NCBI GenBank assembly: GCA_023136735.1
Contig: JAGLQQ010000016.1
Span: 1 to 12,574 of the forward strand
From: Candidatus Omnitrophota bacterium
GTDB lineage: Bacteria > Omnitrophota > Gorgyraeia > B26-G9
DNA: 12,574 nt
Direction of reading: 5' to 3'
In this document: positions 1-6,485 of the stretch, piece after piece
How the letters are laid out: each line of letters opens with the position of its first letter
Position numbering within the stretch: the stretch's first letter is position 1
The notes under the pieces: generated by a model
What the model saw: the letters and a program-made list of their open reading frames with translations, nothing else
What the model was told of the DNA's origin: nothing
Databases searched by the model: none
Made by a program: the position numbers and the translations under genes

Positions 1-125
1 GTTTATCTATATAAAATAAACAGTTATGTTAAATTATTCACATTATTTAAGAATGAACCGTTTTTTTTGCTATTTTGAATACAAGAAAATGCTAACATTT
101 TTGAGAAAGTTGAGTTAAATATAAC

Positions 126-154
126 TTGAATCACCAACGGATATGTGTTAAACT
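126..154 (+). promoter_or_regulatory. Candidate sigma-70 promoter of the pilMNOPQ operon
   Basis: A -35-like TTGAAT at 126-131 is followed after exactly 17 bases by a -10-like TAAACT at 149-154. TG at 146-147 sits one base before the -10 and so makes an extended -10. Each hexamer matches the consensus at 4 of 6 positions, so the call rests on spacing plus the TG. Transcription would start near 161 and give a leader of about 60 bases before pilM. In an AT-rich region such matches also arise by chance. Confidence 0.4.
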
Positions 155-190
155 AAAAATATTAATTGGAGAGTAGTATTTTGTTAAATT

Positions 191-214
191 AGCGGTGGGG
201 GCCGTGACCAGGCT
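191..214 (+). promoter_or_regulatory. GC-rich leader hairpin before pilM
   Basis: AGC (191-193) and GGT (194-196) can pair with GCT (212-214) and ACC (207-209), with AG at 210-211 as a bulge and a G-rich loop at 197-206. It is the only GC-rich patch in the AT-rich leader. The sole weak Shine-Dalgarno candidate for pilM, AGG at 210-212, lies partly in the bulge and 3' arm, 11 bases before the ATG. The hairpin could therefore limit translation of pilM; this is inference. Confidence 0.3.
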
Positions 215-223
215 GATTAAATT

Positions 224-1270
224 ATGGAACAATTAAAAGCTATATTTGAAAAGTTTGCAAAGCCAAAAGCTGAGATCGTTGTTGGTCTGGATATAGGTAA
301 TTCCAGTGTTAAAGTGGTTCAGCTGCTTACGCAGCCAGGTTCTTTATTTAAAGAGCTTGTGAGTTTTGATATTCAGCGATTTCAAAGCCCCAAATTAGCA
401 GATGTATCTAAGGCCATCAAAAAATCCCTGAAAAATGCTCAAATAAGCTCAAAATTAGTGAACACCTCGGTATCCGGACAGGCAGTTATTGTCAGATATG
501 TTCAGATGCCGAAGATGACCAAGGGAGAATTACTTAAGGCGCTGAAACTTGGCTTAGGAAAATATATTCCGTTTAACCTTAATGAGGTTAATTATGATTT
601 TCAAATATTAGGTGATAGCGGAGAAGGTAAGGGCCAGAAGATGATGAAGGTTTTGCTGGTTGCTGTAAAAAAAGAAGTAATTGAAGAAAGAATAAAGATT
701 TTACTGGATGTAGGGCTTACTCCTGGAGTTATTGATGTTGATTCTTTTGCTATCGTAAATTCTTTTAAATTAGTGCAGCAGGAGAATAAGGGTATTATTG
801 CTGTTTTGGATATAGGTGCTGATATAACCAGTATAACGATTTTACGCAATAATATCCCGCATTTTAACCGGGATATTCCCATCGGTGGCAGGCATTTGAC
901 AAAAGCTATTATAGCTGAATTCGAAATGACAGAAGTTGAGGCTGAGGAGTTAAAGCATGATCCAAAGGATCGATATGGGGATCTAATAAGCGCTATCCGT
1001 TCTGTTTTAGACTCTATCGCCAGTGAGATCCAAATGTCTTTTAATTATGCGGAAAGCCAAATGGGTGGAAGCGTACAAAAGATTTTTCTTACAGGCGGAA
1101 CAGCAAAATTTAAGGGGATAGATAAAGTCTTAAAAAGCATACTCGGTATAGATGTTGAGATATGGGATCCAACTAGAATTTTGCAAATAAATCCTGAGTT
1201 ACCAAAAGAGCGGCTTATTGAAGTGGGGCCGCTGCTTACGGTATCTATAGGGTTGGCACTTAGAGGGTAA
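224..1270 (+). CDS. pilM: Type IV pilus assembly protein PilM (actin-like ATPase)
   Basis: This is a cytoplasmic, FtsA/actin-fold protein of 348 residues, the usual length for PilM. In the family it binds ATP and the N-terminal tail of PilN and links the pilus motor side to the inner-membrane PilN/PilO complex. Seen here: the phosphate-1 motif VVGLDIGNSSVK (19-30), the SHS2-type 1C region between roughly 75 and 150, the phosphate-2 motif IAVLDIGADITS (192-203), the conserved IPIGGRHLT (218-226) and the adenosine motif IFLTGGTAKFKGI (287-299). The start at ATG 224 is the first possible one because an in-frame stop lies at 218-220; its Shine-Dalgarno is poor. It is the first gene of the pilus operon and ends three bases before pilN. 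An equivalent protein exists in type II secretion (GspL-like), but the single-chain soluble form with separate PilN fits PilM better. Confidence 0.93.
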   Translation: MEQLKAIFEKFAKPKAEIVVGLDIGNSSVKVVQLLTQPGSLFKELVSFDIQRFQSPKLADVSKAIKKSLKNAQISSKLVNTSVSGQAVIVRYVQMPKMTKGELLKALKLGLGKYIPFNLNEVNYDFQILGDSGEGKGQKMMKVLLVAVKKEVIEERIKILLDVGLTPGVIDVDSFAIVNSFKLVQQENKGIIAVLDIGADITSITILRNNIPHFNRDIPIGGRHLTKAIIAEFEMTEVEAEELKHDPKDRYGDLISAIRSVLDSIASEIQMSFNYAESQMGGSVQKIFLTGGTAKFKGIDKVLKSILGIDVEIWDPTRILQINPELPKERLIEVGPLLTVSIGLALRG

Positions 1271-1273
1271 AAT

Positions 1274-1897
1274 ATGATAGAAATTAACCTGTTACCGGAA
1301 GCTTATAAAGCAAAAAAAGTGGAAAAACACCAAAAGCTTCCTGTAAATTTGATATTGCTTTCAATAAATGCTGTGCTCTTGGCAGTTTTTCTGATTATTA
1401 CTGCTTTAAATGTTGGCCGGAGTATTACTTTGCATGCGCTTAATACTCGATTAAAAGGGCTGGCCCCTGAACAGCAGAAGATTATATCTATTCAGCATAA
1501 AACGGCAAATCTCAAGACAACAAATGCGCTTTTTAGTTCTTGGACAACAAATAGATTTTTGTGGTCTAAGAAACTGAATTTATTGAGCGACATAATTATG
1601 CCGGGAATTTGGTTGAAAAAATTATCATTGGGAAAAAAAACAGTGACTCAGGCGCAGGTTCAAACTGGGTTAACCCAGGGAAATAAATTCCTTAAGCTTG
1701 AAGCTACTGCGGTATCTGTTGCTCATGATGAAATGGGAATAATCGGCAATTTTGTTAGAAATCTCAAGCTTAATAAGGAGTTTTTTCAGGATTTTAAGGG
1801 GATTGAGCTTGAAGGGGTATTGCGTCGACAGATAGCAACGGTGGAAGTGATGGATTTTACTTTAATTTTTTTGTTTAAACCGGAAGTTGAGTTGTGA
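1274..1897 (+). CDS. pilN: Type IV pilus inner-membrane protein PilN
   Basis: This 207-residue bitopic inner-membrane protein begins with MIEINLLPEAYKAKK, which contains the INLLP signature that in the PilN family inserts into a groove of PilM. One transmembrane helix spans about residues 24-47, followed by a coiled-coil-like stretch and a small periplasmic domain that in the family dimerises with PilO. The ATG has a good ribosome-binding site, AGAGGG at 1262-1267, and follows the pilM stop by three bases. The reading frame runs through an A8 tract at 1633-1640 without interruption. Its stop overlaps the GTG start of pilO, so the two partners are probably translated in a coupled way. Sequence conservation outside the N-terminus is low in this family; the call leans on motif, topology and context. 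Confidence 0.85.
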   Translation: MIEINLLPEAYKAKKVEKHQKLPVNLILLSINAVLLAVFLIITALNVGRSITLHALNTRLKGLAPEQQKIISIQHKTANLKTTNALFSSWTTNRFLWSKKLNLLSDIIMPGIWLKKLSLGKKTVTQAQVQTGLTQGNKFLKLEATAVSVAHDEMGIIGNFVRNLKLNKEFFQDFKGIELEGVLRRQIATVEVMDFTLIFLFKPEVEL

Positions 1898-2478
1898 AGC
1901 TGAAAATAAGTTCATTAAAAGAGTTAAGAATCGCAGGTATCCCATTTTTTCAGATTGCTCTGGGGGTGAGTGTTTTAGTGCTGATTTTACTGATTGTTCC
2001 CCAAGTAATGAACATGGCAAAGGTCTCGGGGGAAACCAATGAAAAAAAGAAAATCCTGAGCGACCTTGATTTAGGGATTAAAAATTTTACTGCTTTAGAA
2101 CTTGATCATAATTCTTTGGACGGCGCTTACAAGGATTTTATCAGGCGCTTGCCTTTGCAGCGTGAATTTCCGGTTTTTCTGGAACTGTTTTCAAAACTAG
2201 CCAGGGAAAATGGTGTTAAGATAATTGCTATGGAACCGCAAAAAGTAATTGATGATCCGACATTGTTTTTTGTTAAAATTCCGGTATTAATTGATGCATA
2301 TGCCGGATACCATGAACTGGGGAAATTTATAAATGAACTGGAGTTTTCAAGTAAATTAATTAAAATTGATAAGATTAAAATAATTAATATGGATGTAGGC
2401 CAAAATAAGCAACAGGTTTTTTTGACTGTCCTAACATTTTGTTTGAAGGATTTCACGAATGAAACAAACTTGCGTTAA
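1894..2478 (+). CDS. pilO: Type IV pilus inner-membrane protein PilO
   Basis: This protein has 194 residues with a single N-terminal transmembrane helix at about residues 17-40 and a periplasmic region containing a short coiled coil followed by a ferredoxin-like PilO domain (about 70-190; note LPLQREFPVFLELFSKLARENGVKI). Family members pair with PilN and hold PilP. The start is a GTG at 1894 that shares bases with the pilN stop (GTGA arrangement), with GGAAG at 1882-1886 as ribosome-binding site, seven bases upstream. It overlaps pilP by 20 bases. The sequence is divergent, but size, topology and place between PilN and PilP make the identity likely. Confidence 0.83.
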   Translation: MKLKISSLKELRIAGIPFFQIALGVSVLVLILLIVPQVMNMAKVSGETNEKKKILSDLDLGIKNFTALELDHNSLDGAYKDFIRRLPLQREFPVFLELFSKLARENGVKIIAMEPQKVIDDPTLFFVKIPVLIDAYAGYHELGKFINELEFSSKLIKIDKIKIINMDVGQNKQQVFLTVLTFCLKDFTNETNLR

Positions 2479-2842
2479 CATTTTAGTTATCTTACTCAGT
2501 ATGATTGTAGTTTCCGGAGCTCGGGCCAGTTCGCGGGATTTTACTTATCAATCTAAGGGAAATCGCGATCCATTTATGAGTTTAGTGACAAAAGATGGTC
2601 GTATTTTACCCGGGGCTAGAGTAGTTTCAGAAACTGGTGATGTCGAACTTGAAGGGATTATCTGGGATCCCAAGGGTAAGTCAATGGCGATTATAAACGG
2701 CAAGCTTGTTAAGGAACAGCAGAGGGTCATGAATATGCAGGTTTTAAAGATAAAAAAGGATAGTATCATTTTGCAAAAAGGGGGAAATGTAATAGTTATT
2801 AATTTAACAAAAGAAAGGGGGACTTCGGATGGGAAATATTAA
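2459..2842 (+). CDS. pilP: PilP-like periplasmic pilus assembly protein
   Basis: This is a small protein of 127 residues. An N-terminal signal sequence (about 1-23, hydrophobic core ILVILLSMIVV, possible cleavage after GARA) is followed by the motif GNRDPFMSLV (about 34-43) and an HR/GspC-like beta domain with LEGIIWDPKGKSMAIING (about 64-81). In the PilP/GspC family such a protein bridges PilN/PilO to the secretin. No lipobox cysteine is seen at the cleavage site, whereas PilP of Proteobacteria is usually a lipoprotein, so this one may stay tethered by its signal helix or be soluble. GAAGGA at 2445-2450 serves the ATG at 2459. It overlaps pilO by 20 bases and the secretin gene by 14 bases. 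A GspC-type name would describe it equally well. Confidence 0.72.
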   Translation: MKQTCVNILVILLSMIVVSGARASSRDFTYQSKGNRDPFMSLVTKDGRILPGARVVSETGDVELEGIIWDPKGKSMAIINGKLVKEQQRVMNMQVLKIKKDSIILQKGGNVIVINLTKERGTSDGKY

Positions 2843-4508
2843 ATGGATGACTTTTAAGGGTAGGATTTTATTTTTAGTTTTGGTGTTGGTTCTAGCAGTA
2901 GGTACTTTTTTGGCTGCAAACCAAGTAAATGAAATGCAGGTTGAAGATACGGAGACAGGGAATATTAGTGTTGAGTTTAAGGATGCTGATATCCAGGATG
3001 TTTTCAGAGTGCTTGCATTAAAAGGCAATGTAAGTATAGTGGCGGATCCTGAAGTGAAAGGGCTTGTTACCGTACAGATTACTGATGTGCCATGGGAAAA
3101 AGTTCTCGATGTAATATGCCGCACATATGGGTATGCATATGAAAGAGAAACAAATATAATCCGCGTGACTACTCTTGATAAACAGGGACAAGAAAATCTG
3201 GTCACAGAAGTATTTGCTTTAAATTATGCTAAGGCAGGTGATGTGGCAACCTCAATTTCTGAGATGCGCTCAGATAGAGGCAAAATAAAATTTGATGCAA
3301 GAGCTAATCTTGTAATTGTTACTGATATTCCTACTAATATCTATAAAATTAGCAAAGTTATTGAACGTCTTGATTCAATGACGCCTCAGGTAACAATTGA
3401 AGCAAGGATTATGGAGACAAATTTTTCTAATATCGAAGACTTGGGCTTAAAATGGAATGCTTCTTATAATGCTAAGCTCTCTTCAAGGCCGACTACTTTT
3501 CCTTGGCCGGCAAATGATGTTGGGGGAACATATGCTAATTATATGCCTAAGGGAGATTCGACTGATTCATTCCCATCAGTAGCAAGTCCTGCATTCCCAT
3601 TGGCAACTAATTCGGATTATTCCTTTGGGATTCTTGATGGTGCTTCTTTTAGTCTTTTGCTTGAAGCTATTCAAACCAAAGGAAAAACAAAGATATTGTC
3701 AAACCCGAGCATAACAACTCTGGATAATGAAATGGCTGAAATTCATATTGGGACAGATTGGCCAATAGCTAATTATTCATATAGTGAGGAGCAGGGAAGA
3801 TTTGTTATTTCCGGGTGGGAATATAAAAGCTATGGTATTCTTCTTAGAGTTACACCTACAATTAATCAGAATGGATATGTTACGCTAAAATTGCATCCTG
3901 AGATTTCGGATAAACAGGAAGAAATTGAGTTTGAAGGAGCGAGAGTTCCAGTGTTGAGTACTCAGACTGTAGATGCGACAGTTATGATTAAAGATGGACA
4001 GACTTTGGCTATCGGTGGATTGATTAAGGATAAAGTGGTTGAGACTAAAACACAAATTCCTTTACTCGGGAGTATCCCTTTCTTGGGAAAACTGTTTCAG
4101 CATACGGCTAATGAAGTTGAAAGAAAGAATTTGCTTATTTTTATTACGCCGCATATAGTTAAAGAAGGCAGTCTGGTCAAAAGACAAAAGATATCTGAAG
4201 TTCTTGAAACCGCTGTGATGGACATGAGTGTAGTTGAAGCAGATATGGCGAATCTTGGGATGGAAGAAGTTGTTAAAGTCGAAGAAGCAGATTTTCTTAA
4301 AGCAGACATGTTTGATAAGGAATTAGAAGAGTTAAAGGCTGATGAAGAGGTTAATGCCCCAGCGCAGACACCTGTTGCGGTTGCCGGGGAAGCAGCATCT
4401 GTAATGCCTGAGGCCCCCTCACCGATGATGGAAAAAGCACCTGTTGAAAAAACTGAGGCTGTCGAAGAAAAGGGCAGAAGAAATAAGGGATTTCTATTTA
4501 AGAAATAA
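2829..4508 (+). CDS. pilQ: Secretin, PilQ-like outer-membrane pore
   Basis: This secretin has 559 residues and would form the outer-membrane ring for the pilus. A signal sequence lies at about 10-30. An STN/N0-like domain covers about 46-115 (VEFKDADIQDVFRVLA), an N1 secretin short domain about 124-185, and the secretin pore domain about 185-446 with KTKILSNPSITTLDN, VTPTINQNGYVTLKLHPEIS, the VMIKDGQTLAIGGLIKD signature and IPLLGSIPFLGKLF, ending in LLIFITPHIV. The AMIN domains common in PilQ are absent, which makes it shorter than typical PilQ. After the pore domain comes a tail of about 110 residues: an acidic helical part, an alanine/proline-rich part and a basic end (GRRNKGFLFKK). The ATG at 2829 has a strong GAAAGGGGG at 2813-2821 inside the end of pilP. 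PilQ is preferred over GspD because of the adjacent pilM-pilP genes. Confidence 0.9.
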   Translation: MGNIKWMTFKGRILFLVLVLVLAVGTFLAANQVNEMQVEDTETGNISVEFKDADIQDVFRVLALKGNVSIVADPEVKGLVTVQITDVPWEKVLDVICRTYGYAYERETNIIRVTTLDKQGQENLVTEVFALNYAKAGDVATSISEMRSDRGKIKFDARANLVIVTDIPTNIYKISKVIERLDSMTPQVTIEARIMETNFSNIEDLGLKWNASYNAKLSSRPTTFPWPANDVGGTYANYMPKGDSTDSFPSVASPAFPLATNSDYSFGILDGASFSLLLEAIQTKGKTKILSNPSITTLDNEMAEIHIGTDWPIANYSYSEEQGRFVISGWEYKSYGILLRVTPTINQNGYVTLKLHPEISDKQEEIEFEGARVPVLSTQTVDATVMIKDGQTLAIGGLIKDKVVETKTQIPLLGSIPFLGKLFQHTANEVERKNLLIFITPHIVKEGSLVKRQKISEVLETAVMDMSVVEADMANLGMEEVVKVEEADFLKADMFDKELEELKADEEVNAPAQTPVAVAGEAASVMPEAPSPMMEKAPVEKTEAVEEKGRRNKGFLFKK

Positions 4509-4533
4509 AACCAGTTATGAGAGGTTTAAAATC

Positions 4534-4595
4534 AAAGACTAAAGCCGAAGACTAGCGGGGAATACCAGCTCCCTAAGTCTTAGGTTTTTGTCTTT
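4534..4595 (+). terminator. Long imperfect inverted repeat, probable intrinsic terminator after pilQ
   Basis: The arms 4534-4553 and 4576-4595 pair over 20 positions with two mismatches (T4540/T4589 and G4547/A4582) and one G-U pair (G4544-T4585). Within the apical loop GGGA (4558-4561) can also pair with TCCC (4570-4573). The core of the outer stem (CC...AAGACT with AGTCTT..GG) is followed by a T-rich stretch, TTTTTGTCTTTT (4585-4596), and preceded by the complementary A-rich stretch, the typical outline of a bidirectional intrinsic terminator. The only odd point is its position: the T-rich end lies two bases before the ATG of the next gene, so that gene must be read by read-through or by a start inside its own 5' end. 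Confidence 0.6.
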
Positions 4596-4597
4596 TG

Positions 4598-4915
4598 ATG
4601 AAAATTATATTGGATGCAATAAAAATAAAGGCTACGTTCAAAAAAGATGGAATGATGCGTTTTATATCGCACCTGGATTTTATAAGACTTATCTACAGGG
4701 CATTAAGACGCGCAGATATTCCTTTTGTCCTGACTCAGGGATTTAGCCCGCATCCAAAGGTGAAATTTGATACTGCTTTAAAACTGGGGGTAAGAGGGAA
4801 AATGGGAGTAATGTTTTTTTTGAGGACAAAAATGGCACTGCTGGAGTTCAAAGATAAAATGGATATACAGCTAAATAAAGATTTAAGGACTATAGATATT
4901 AATTATGCAGAATAA
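4598..4915 (+). CDS. Short DUF2344 / radical-SAM-linked family protein (TIGR03936-like)
   Basis: The N-terminal half matches the conserved start of the DUF2344 family, found alone or fused to a B12-binding radical-SAM protein and often next to RNase G: the stretch FKKDGMMRFISHLDF followed by RALRRADIPFVLTQGFSPHPK and the ALKLGV segment are characteristic. The molecular function of the family is unknown; tRNA or ribosome-linked roles are only suggested by context. Family members are usually about twice as long; this one stops after 105 residues, just past the conserved N-terminal part, and the RNase gene begins before its stop, so nothing of the missing half lies downstream. No radical-SAM gene is adjacent. 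ATG 4598 is chosen; a TTG at 4595 is in frame but lies in the stem of the inverted repeat. No clear Shine-Dalgarno is visible for either, and ATG 4652/4655 would remove conserved residues. Confidence 0.75.
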   Translation: MKIILDAIKIKATFKKDGMMRFISHLDFIRLIYRALRRADIPFVLTQGFSPHPKVKFDTALKLGVRGKMGVMFFLRTKMALLEFKDKMDIQLNKDLRTIDINYAE

Positions 4916-6416
4916 AGAAATTTTAATGAGTGTTGATGAACAGGAGAAAAGAGTTGCTGTTTTAGAAAACGGCAAGATTGAGGAGTTTTTCCTGGAGAGA
5001 AATAGTGTCGCGCATCTCGCTGGCAATATTTACAAAGGCAAAGTTGCTCAGGTTGTAAAAGGAATGGAAGCGGCTTTTGTTAATATTGGGCTCGAAAAAA
5101 ACGGGTTTTTATATGTGCAGGAACTATTGCCGGAATCTTTGCGTAGCGATGAGTATGCTATCGAAAACGCGGACGAAGTAGAAAAGGAGAATTCTTCCAA
5201 GAAATCAATCCGCCAAACAAAGACAATTGATAAACTTTTAACCAAGGGCCAAGATGTGCTTGTTCAGGTCGTTAAAGAGCCGTTTGGGACCAAAGGGTGT
5301 CGTTTGACTTCCCAGATAAGTCTTCCGGGGCGTTTTTTGGTTTTGATGCCATACAGCAAAAATATCGGTATTTCCAAAAAAATAACTAATGAAAAAGAAA
5401 GACAGCGTTTAAAAGCGTTGTTGAAGGAAATAGGGTTACCTAAAGACATGGGCTGTATTATGCGTACTCAAGCGCAGCGAATGGGAAAGCGTGAGTTTGC
5501 CCGTGAATTAAAATATTTGCTTAGATTATGGAGAATTATAAAAATTAAATCCTCTAGAAGAAACGCGCCTTGTTTGATACACGAGGAATATGATCTGACC
5601 TTAAGGGTGGCTAGAGATTTTTTCAATGATGACATAAAAGAGGTATTGATCGATAATAAAGAAGATTATAAAAAAGTAATGGGGTTTATCAAAACTCTGG
5701 CTCCGCATCTCAGGCGCTATATTCATTTTTTTAAGGAAAAAATGCCTCTTTTTGAGAAACATGATACTCAGATGCAAATAGAAAAGATATTTGCTCAGAA
5801 GGTATCACTTAAAAAGGGTGGCTATATAGTTATTGAAAGAACCGAAGCGCTGGTTTCCATAGACGTAAACAGTGGCAGTTTTGTAAACAGAGGGAGATTA
5901 GAGGAAACAGCGTTTTTGACTAATTTAGAGGCGGCAAAAGAGATAGCGCGCCAAGCTGCTTTAAAGGATCTTGCCGGAATAATAGTAATTGATTTTATTG
6001 ATATGCAGAAGTCATCTCATCAGAAAAAAGTGCTTAGTGTGTTGATGAAGGCTATGGAAAATGATAAAGCACGCTTCACGATATATCCGTTTTCTCCGCT
6101 TGGAATTGTTCAAATAGCTAGGCAGAGAATCAGAAAGAACCTGGATAGCGTAATTTTTGATAAATGTGTCCATTGTTCCGGAATAGGTAGGGTGAAATCA
6201 GTACAAACCATTGCTATTGCTGCATTAAGACAGATTAGATACTTTCTGCAAACAAATAAAAGGCGTCATCTAAAGGTAAAGGTTCATCCTAAAATAGCCA
6301 TGCGGCTGCTTAATGAAGACCGTATGATCATTACCAATATGGAAAAAAAGATGTGGGTGAAAATAGCTATAATTACTGACGAACAGTTAGGTATTGAAGA
6401 AGTTGTTTTTTTGTGA
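4905..6416 (+). CDS. rng: Ribonuclease E/G family endoribonuclease
   Basis: This protein has 503 residues, the size of RNase G rather than the longer RNase E, with no C-terminal degradosome scaffold. An S1 RNA-binding domain covers about 38-130 (NIYKGKVAQVVKGMEAAFVNIG) and holds a charged insertion at about 78-115. The 5'-sensor and RNase H-like parts follow. The catalytic DNase I-like part carries SIDVNSGSF (318-326) and GIIVIDFIDM (358-367); D320 and D363 correspond to the metal-binding aspartates D303 and D346 of E. coli RNase E. The zinc-link is CVHCSGIGRV with C421 and C424. The family cleaves single-stranded AU-rich RNA and matures 16S rRNA 5' ends. It starts at ATG 4905, 11 bases before the previous stop; the N-terminus MQNKEILMSVDEQEKRVAVLENG matches the family, so ATG 4926 is less likely. 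Confidence 0.93.
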   Translation: MQNKEILMSVDEQEKRVAVLENGKIEEFFLERNSVAHLAGNIYKGKVAQVVKGMEAAFVNIGLEKNGFLYVQELLPESLRSDEYAIENADEVEKENSSKKSIRQTKTIDKLLTKGQDVLVQVVKEPFGTKGCRLTSQISLPGRFLVLMPYSKNIGISKKITNEKERQRLKALLKEIGLPKDMGCIMRTQAQRMGKREFARELKYLLRLWRIIKIKSSRRNAPCLIHEEYDLTLRVARDFFNDDIKEVLIDNKEDYKKVMGFIKTLAPHLRRYIHFFKEKMPLFEKHDTQMQIEKIFAQKVSLKKGGYIVIERTEALVSIDVNSGSFVNRGRLEETAFLTNLEAAKEIARQAALKDLAGIIVIDFIDMQKSSHQKKVLSVLMKAMENDKARFTIYPFSPLGIVQIARQRIRKNLDSVIFDKCVHCSGIGRVKSVQTIAIAALRQIRYFLQTNKRRHLKVKVHPKIAMRLLNEDRMIITNMEKKMWVKIAIITDEQLGIEEVVFL

Positions 6417-6422
6417 TATACT
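6394..6422 (+). promoter_or_regulatory. Extended -10 sigma-70 promoter for rplU
   Basis: TTGAAG (6394-6399) is followed after 17 bases by TATACT (6417-6422), which matches the -10 consensus at 5 of 6 positions, with TG at 6414-6415 one base upstream. The TGA stop codon of rng (6414-6416) is itself the extended -10 element. Transcription would begin near 6429 and leave a leader of about 55 bases before the GTG of rplU. This would let ribosomal protein and obg expression run independently of rng. Confidence 0.6.
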
Positions 6423-6463
6423 CATTCATACTGTTTTTATGAAAATTAGCGAAAAAATGAATG
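6423..6463 (+). promoter_or_regulatory. rplU leader with two competing hairpins
   Basis: TTCATA (6425-6430) can pair with TATGAA (6438-6443) to form a short hairpin with a 7-base loop. Alternatively CATTCAT (6423-6429) can pair perfectly with ATGAATG (6457-6463). The two share the same 5' arm. Such alternatives recall ribosomal-protein leader control, but if transcription starts near 6429 the 5' arm is present only in read-through RNA from rng, so the structure would then act as an rng-rplU processing signal instead. Confidence 0.25.
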
Positions 6464-6472
6464 TTTAAACTT

Positions 6473-6478
6473 GGAGGT
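6473..6478 (+). promoter_or_regulatory. Shine-Dalgarno that fixes the rplU start
   Basis: GGAGGT lies seven bases before GTG 6486. It lies inside the longer open frame that could begin at TTG 6471, so the longer start can be ruled out. Confidence 0.8.
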
Positions 6479-6485
6479 GGATACT

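Larger units (their letters stand above)
1..223. other. AT-rich intergenic region upstream of pilM
   Basis: No gene can be supported here. The stretch is strongly AT-rich, with a run of eight T at about 61-68 and AT-only inverted repeats such as GTTTAT (1-6) with ATAAAC (16-21) and TTAAAT (29-34) with ATTTAA (45-50). These are too weak to call as terminators, although the last one followed by the T run could be the decayed end of an upstream transcription unit. The right half holds the candidate pilM promoter and a GC-rich hairpin, listed separately. An in-frame TAA at 218-220 prevents pilM from starting further upstream. Confidence 0.7.

Noticed and set aside
29..68. Terminator in the first 70 bases (TTAAAT/ATTTAA followed by a T run)
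   Set aside because: The stem is only six AT pairs and is separated by ten bases from the T run, too weak to call.
161..223. c-di-GMP or other riboswitch in the pilM leader
   Set aside because: Leader of about 60 bases is too short and no conserved GEMM motif was recognised.
1633..1640. A8 tract in pilN as a programmed frameshift site
   Set aside because: The frame continues intact to a normal PilN length and overlaps pilO correctly; long A and T runs are expected in such AT-rich coding sequence.
6471..6485. L21 start at TTG 6471
   Set aside because: It would place the GGAGGT ribosome-binding site inside the gene; GTG 6486 gives the conserved MYAILEVGGKQYKV.
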